64,000 bases of DNA from Myoxocephalus aenaeus (lineage: Eukaryota > Chordata > Actinopteri > Perciformes > Cottidae), in NCBI GenBank assembly GCA_038501785.1, contig JBAMJR010000068.1:702501-766500 (forward strand). Reading direction: 5' to 3'. Within the stretch, counting starts at the first letter, position 1; every line of letters begins with the position of its first letter. This document shows, piece by piece, positions 60,438 to 64,000 of this stretch. The translations under genes were made by a program, and so were the position numbers. The notes under the pieces are model-generated. The model was not told the origin of the DNA. It ran no database searches and worked only from the letters and a program-made list of their open reading frames with translations.

Positions 60438-61473
60438 GGATGAGATTAGGATGAGACCCAGAGAGATGCTGCTTGTGTGATGAGACGTTCCCACAGGGTC
60501 ACATGTTTTTCTTTAACCGCATATGAGCTTCATTGGTAGTCCATTTTCATACTTAACACCTGATGTGAGAAAACATGTTTTTAGGCCCCGTCTCATCCTT
60601 GAACAAATGTCAGACCAATTAAAAAGAAGCTGCAAAGGCCAGTGTGTGATGGAAAGAACTGGTTGTCTATTTCCATGCAGTACCGGGGAAACATGTTGGA
60701 TTATGAATGTAAAATCGATAAAAAACACAAATGCTACATCTGGCATGGAGGTCTAAAGCAGATCACATGTTGAGTCTATTTAATGAGAAGTGGAGTGAAG
60801 AAGAGGAATTTGGCTTTGGGAAAAAAGTTGATAATTTCACACTCAAATCCATTCTTTGTTGGCATTCTTTTCCCGTCAAATTGGAGCGGAGGCATGGACT
60901 AATGTGTCACGCTGCCAGCGAGAAATAAAAGGATTTGGACAAGCACACTCTGAGAAATGCAAATTCTAAGCAGAAGGCAACCATTGAGAAGCTGTGAGGT
61001 TTGGGGAAAAAAGGAAATGAATTATACTGTTGTTCTGTTTGTCATGTGAACATCAACAAATATTGTAATTGAATTGCTGTTTGTTTTTTTGGCGTGTGCT
61101 GCTGACCAGACTGCTCTCAAGAAGTACACTTTACAGACACATTTAGATTTGCTGATCTTTGTCACCTCCGTCCGTCTCTTTTATTTCTCTCCGTCATTCT
61201 CACGGAGCTACTCCCCTCAGAGAGGGAGTGTTATTGACACAAGTGCATTATGGGTAACACTTTATAATGACCGTCGTTAACAAATGGTCAATTAAACTTC
61301 AGTTAAAAGTTATTTTACTGTTAACAAACAATGAAGTGATAACTAATAATGTGTCATAATTATGAGTAATGCTATAATTCAATTATATCAATAGTTCCTG
61401 TTATATGAAATAGTTAGTATTATAAATCATATATTGTATCACATCTGGTATACAAATCAAGTGCAGTCAAGCG

Positions 61474-61475
<2 letters not shown>
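60271..61475. other. Intronic stretch without recognised genes
   Basis: (GT)16 lies at 60403-60434. A segment at about 61250-61400 (GGGTAACACTTTATAATGAC, GTTAACAAA repeats) resembles the terminal part of a known vertebrate DNA-transposon repeat, but no second end was found. Confidence 0.45.

Positions 61476-61532
<57 letters not shown>
61476..61532. repeat. (TA)n microsatellite
   Basis: About 57 bp of alternating A and T. Confidence 0.95.
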
Positions 61533-61534
<2 letters not shown>

Positions 61535-61619
61535 GCAAATAGACCAAAGTTGACAAAACTGTGTAAAAAAAACCACACTGTGTACTTTCCAGAGTTTGGC
61601 CAGGGCTGGCAGGTCACAT

Positions 61620-61620
<1 letters not shown>

Positions 61621-61689
<69 letters not shown>
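61621..61689. repeat. (AC)34 microsatellite next to the splice donor
   Basis: An uninterrupted 69-bp AC run on the plus strand, which reads (UG)n in the fibcd1-like pre-mRNA. It begins at the 15th intronic nucleotide after the donor of exon 61704-61800. Confidence 0.98.
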
Positions 61690-61690
<1 letters not shown>

Positions 61691-61703
61691 CTGAGACACT
61701 TAC

Positions 61704-61800
61704 CCAGCCAGTGTTCGCCGGTGATCTTGCCGAATCCCTCGCGGTACGACTCCCACGCTCTGAAGAAGTTGACCGAGCCGTCCTCCCGGCGCTGGATCAC
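61704..61800 (-). CDS. fibcd1: fibcd1-like, third-from-last coding exon (FReD)
   Basis: A 97-nt exon starting in phase 0 after a CCGTGTAG acceptor (pyrimidine-rich TCTCTGTCCCGCTGCC just upstream) and ending one base into a glycine codon before donor GTAAGTGTC. It encodes VIQRREDGSVNFFRAWESY followed by REGFGKITGEHWLG. QRR.DGS..F.R.W..Y..GFG...GE.WLG is the diagnostic motif of fibrinogen-related domains. The joined reading frame into LKQIHAL is uninterrupted. The preceding residues of the domain, the coiled coil and the transmembrane segment must be on exons beyond the right edge. It is the most upstream coding exon in the window. Confidence 0.93.
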
Positions 61801-62280
61801 CTACACGGCCAAGGCAGCGGGACAGAGAGGTCAGAGGTCAGAGGTCAGAGTGTGCGTCTCATCCTGCTCGGTGAAGAGGCATTCAGAGTCCCACTGTTTG
61901 GTCGCTGAGCTCATCTAGAACTAAACTAAATGAACTTGCTCTTTGGCAAATGAATAATGCAAATGTTCTTCCCTCTAAAAAGGCAATTTGTCGGAAGCTA
62001 ATAAAAGGAATCCATTAAATCTCTGACTGACTTTGAATGAAATCGCTATGGATTCTGCGTCCGTAATTGAAGTCCCAGGAAAGAGATGGAACTCATAAAA
62101 CAATAATCCTAAATACACGGAGAAGGACGGTTCTTTTCTTCTTCTGTACTGGGAATCGTGAAATGGTGTGTGAAGAAAATGGGAGGTAGTTTCTTTTCTT
62201 TCTTTTTCATTTATAAAGCAAGACTTCCTGTACGCAACACAAAGGATGCACTAGCAGATATTTAGCCATCGAGCCATTAT
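61801..62280. other. Intronic stretch upstream of exon 61704-61800
   Basis: The acceptor region is followed by three direct GTCAGAG repeats (about 61829-61850). Nothing else was recognised before the octamer satellite begins. Confidence 0.55.
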
Positions 62281-64000
62281 GTGTTCATGTGTTCATGTGT
62301 TCATGTGTTCAGGTGTTCAGGTGTACAGGTGTTCAGGTGTACAGGTGTTCATGTGTTCATGTGTACAGGTGTACAGGTGTTCATGTGTTCATGTGTTCAG
62401 GTGTTCATGTGTTCATGTGTTCATGTGTTCAGGTGTTCAGGTGTACAGGTGTTCAGGTGTACAGGTGTTCATGTGTTCATGTGTACAGGTGTACAGGTGT
62501 TCATGTGTTCATGTGTTCAGGTGTTCATGTGTTCATGTGTACATGTGTTCATGTGTTCATGTGTACAGGTGTTCATGTGTTCATGTGTTCAGGTGTTCAT
62601 GTGTACATGTGTTCATGTGTTCATGTGTACAGGTGTTCATGTGTTCATGTGTTCAGGTGTTCATGTGTGCATGTGTTCATGTGTACAGGTGTTCATGTGT
62701 TCATGTGTTCATGTGTACATGTGTTCATGTGTTCATGTGTACAGGTGTTCATGTGTTCATGTGTTCAGGTGTTCATGTGTTCATGTGTACATGTGTTCAT
62801 GTGTACAGGTGTTCATGTGTTCATGTGTTCAGGTGTTCATGTGTTCATGTGTACAGGTGTTCATGTGTTCATGTGTACAGGTGTTCATGTGTTCATGTGT
62901 TCATGTGTACATGTGTTCATGTGTTCATGTGTACAGGTGTTCATGTGTTCATGTGTTCAGGTGTTCATGTGTTCATGTGTACATGTGTTCATGTGTTCAT
63001 GTGTACAGGTGTTCATGTGTTCATGTGTTCAGGTGTTCATGTGTTCATGTGTACAGGTGTTCATGTGTTCATGTGTACAGGTGTTCATGTGTTCATGTGT
63101 TCATGTGTACAGGTGTTCATGTGTTCATGTGTACAGGTGTTCATGTGTACAGGTGTTCATGTGTTCATGTGTTCATGTATTCATGTGTACATGTGTTCAT
63201 GTGTTCAGGTGTTCAGGTGTTCATGTGTTCATGTGTACAGGTGTTCATGTGTTCATGTGTTCAGGTGTTCATGTGTTCAGGTGTTCATGTGTTCAGGTGT
63301 ACAGGTGTTCATGTGTTCAGGTATTCATGTGTTCATGTGTACATGTGTACATGTGTTCATGTGTACAGGTATTCATGTGTTCATGTGTTCATGTGCACAT
63401 GTTTACATGTGTTCATGTGTTCATGTGTTCATGTGTTCAGGTGTTCATGTGTTCATGTGTTCAGGTGTTCATGTGTTCAGGTGTACAGGTGTTCATGTGT
63501 ACAGGTGTTCATGTGTTCATGTGTTAATGTGTACAGGTGTTCATGTGTTAATGTGTACAGGTGTTCATGTGTTCATGTGTACAGGTATTCATGTGTACAT
63601 GTGTACATGTGTTCATGTGTACATGTGTTCATGTTTACATGTGTACATGTGTACATGTGTTCATGTGTTCATGTGTTCATGTGTACAGGTGTTCATGTGT
63701 TCATGTGTTCAGGTGTTCATGTGTTCATGTGTACAGGTGTTCATGTGTTCATGTGTTCATGTGTACAGGTGTTCATGTGTTCATGTGTACAGGTGTTCAT
63801 GTGTACAGGTGTTCATGTGTTCATGTGTTCATGTATTCATGTGTACATGTGTTCATGTGTTCAGGTGTTCAGGTGTTCATGTGTTCATGTGTACAGGTGT
63901 TCATGTGTTCATGTGTTCAGGTGTTCATGTGTTCATGTGTTCAGGTGTTCATGTGTTCAGGTGTACAGGTGTTCATGTGTTCAGGTATTCATGTGTTCAT
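62281..64000. repeat. Octanucleotide satellite, running off the window
   Basis: Tandem 8-bp units of four main types, GTGTTCAT, GTGTTCAG, GTGTACAG and GTGTACAT, with rare GTATTCAT, GTGTTAAT and GTTTACAT. Because three units make 24 bp, one frame stays open for 412 codons (62289-63527, Cys/Val/Phe/His-rich) without being a gene. A higher-order period is visible: the rare GTATTCAT GTGTACAT pair at 63177 recurs at 63833 (656 bp, 82 units), and another GTATTCAT at 63321 recurs at 63985 (664 bp, 83 units). A 120-bp local duplication occurs near 62310-62520. Confidence 0.97.

Larger units (their letters stand above)
30463..61703 (-). other. 31.2-kb fibcd1-like intron
   Basis: A phase-1 intron running from donor GTAAGTGTC at 61703 to acceptor CCCCTGCAG at 30463. 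The size is inferred from the in-frame continuity of the two flanking exons (GEHWLG into LKQIH). No convincing internal exon on either strand was found. The inside is a collection of transposon remnants and simple repeats listed separately. Confidence 0.88.

Noticed and set aside
62289..63527. 412-codon Cys/Val/His-rich open frame
   Set aside because: The octamer satellite stays open because 24 is a multiple of 8 and of 3, and none of the common units encodes a stop in that frame.

Overview
The window is nuclear DNA of a ray-finned fish (teleost). Three things point there: many (CA)n and (TA)n microsatellites, several fish-type transposon and LINE remnants, and exons of a vertebrate fibrinogen-domain receptor split by long GT-AG introns. 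No bacterial, phage or organellar gene organisation is seen.

Region 1 (1-11123) is a tandem array of 44 tRNA-Glu(UUC)-like units spaced 248-255 bp apart. The window opens inside the array, so it extends to the left. Thirty-one units carry a sequence-perfect tRNA, six have a single lesion, six are degenerate junction copies, and one is a hybrid with a junction-type 5' end. The junction copies recur at intervals of about 1.0-2.0 kb, and parts of the array repeat with a 3020-bp period. Almost no unit has a TTTT Pol III terminator on the tRNA strand.

Region 2 (11124-27278) is non-coding DNA on the 3' side of the protein gene. It holds microsatellites, an odd 37-bp perfect palindrome, two degenerate interspersed repeats and a 366-bp CTAGCAGCAGC-rich inverted-repeat element.

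Region 3 (27279-61800, minus strand) is the 3' part of a FIBCD1-like gene. Three coding exons (61704-61800, 30283-30462, 27279-27544) join in frame to give the last 180 residues of the fibrinogen-related domain (FReD) and the stop codon. The introns are 31.2 kb and 2.7 kb. The upstream exons (cytoplasmic tail, membrane anchor, coiled coil, first part of the FReD) lie to the right of the window. The large intron holds hAT, Harbinger and other MITEs, LINE fragments, a minisatellite, a nested inverted duplication and a 769-bp polypyrimidine tract.

Region 4 (62281-64000 and beyond) is an octanucleotide satellite (GTGTTCAT, GTGTTCAG, GTGTACAG, GTGTACAT) that runs out of the window.

The main points for follow-up are the tRNA-Glu macrosatellite with its higher-order structure and missing terminators, the (TG)34 tract 13 nt inside a fibcd1 intron next to the splice donor, and the nested transposon and inverted-duplication locus at 49983-51591. 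Family names for mobile elements rest on visible termini, target-site duplications and remembered motifs; no database search was possible.
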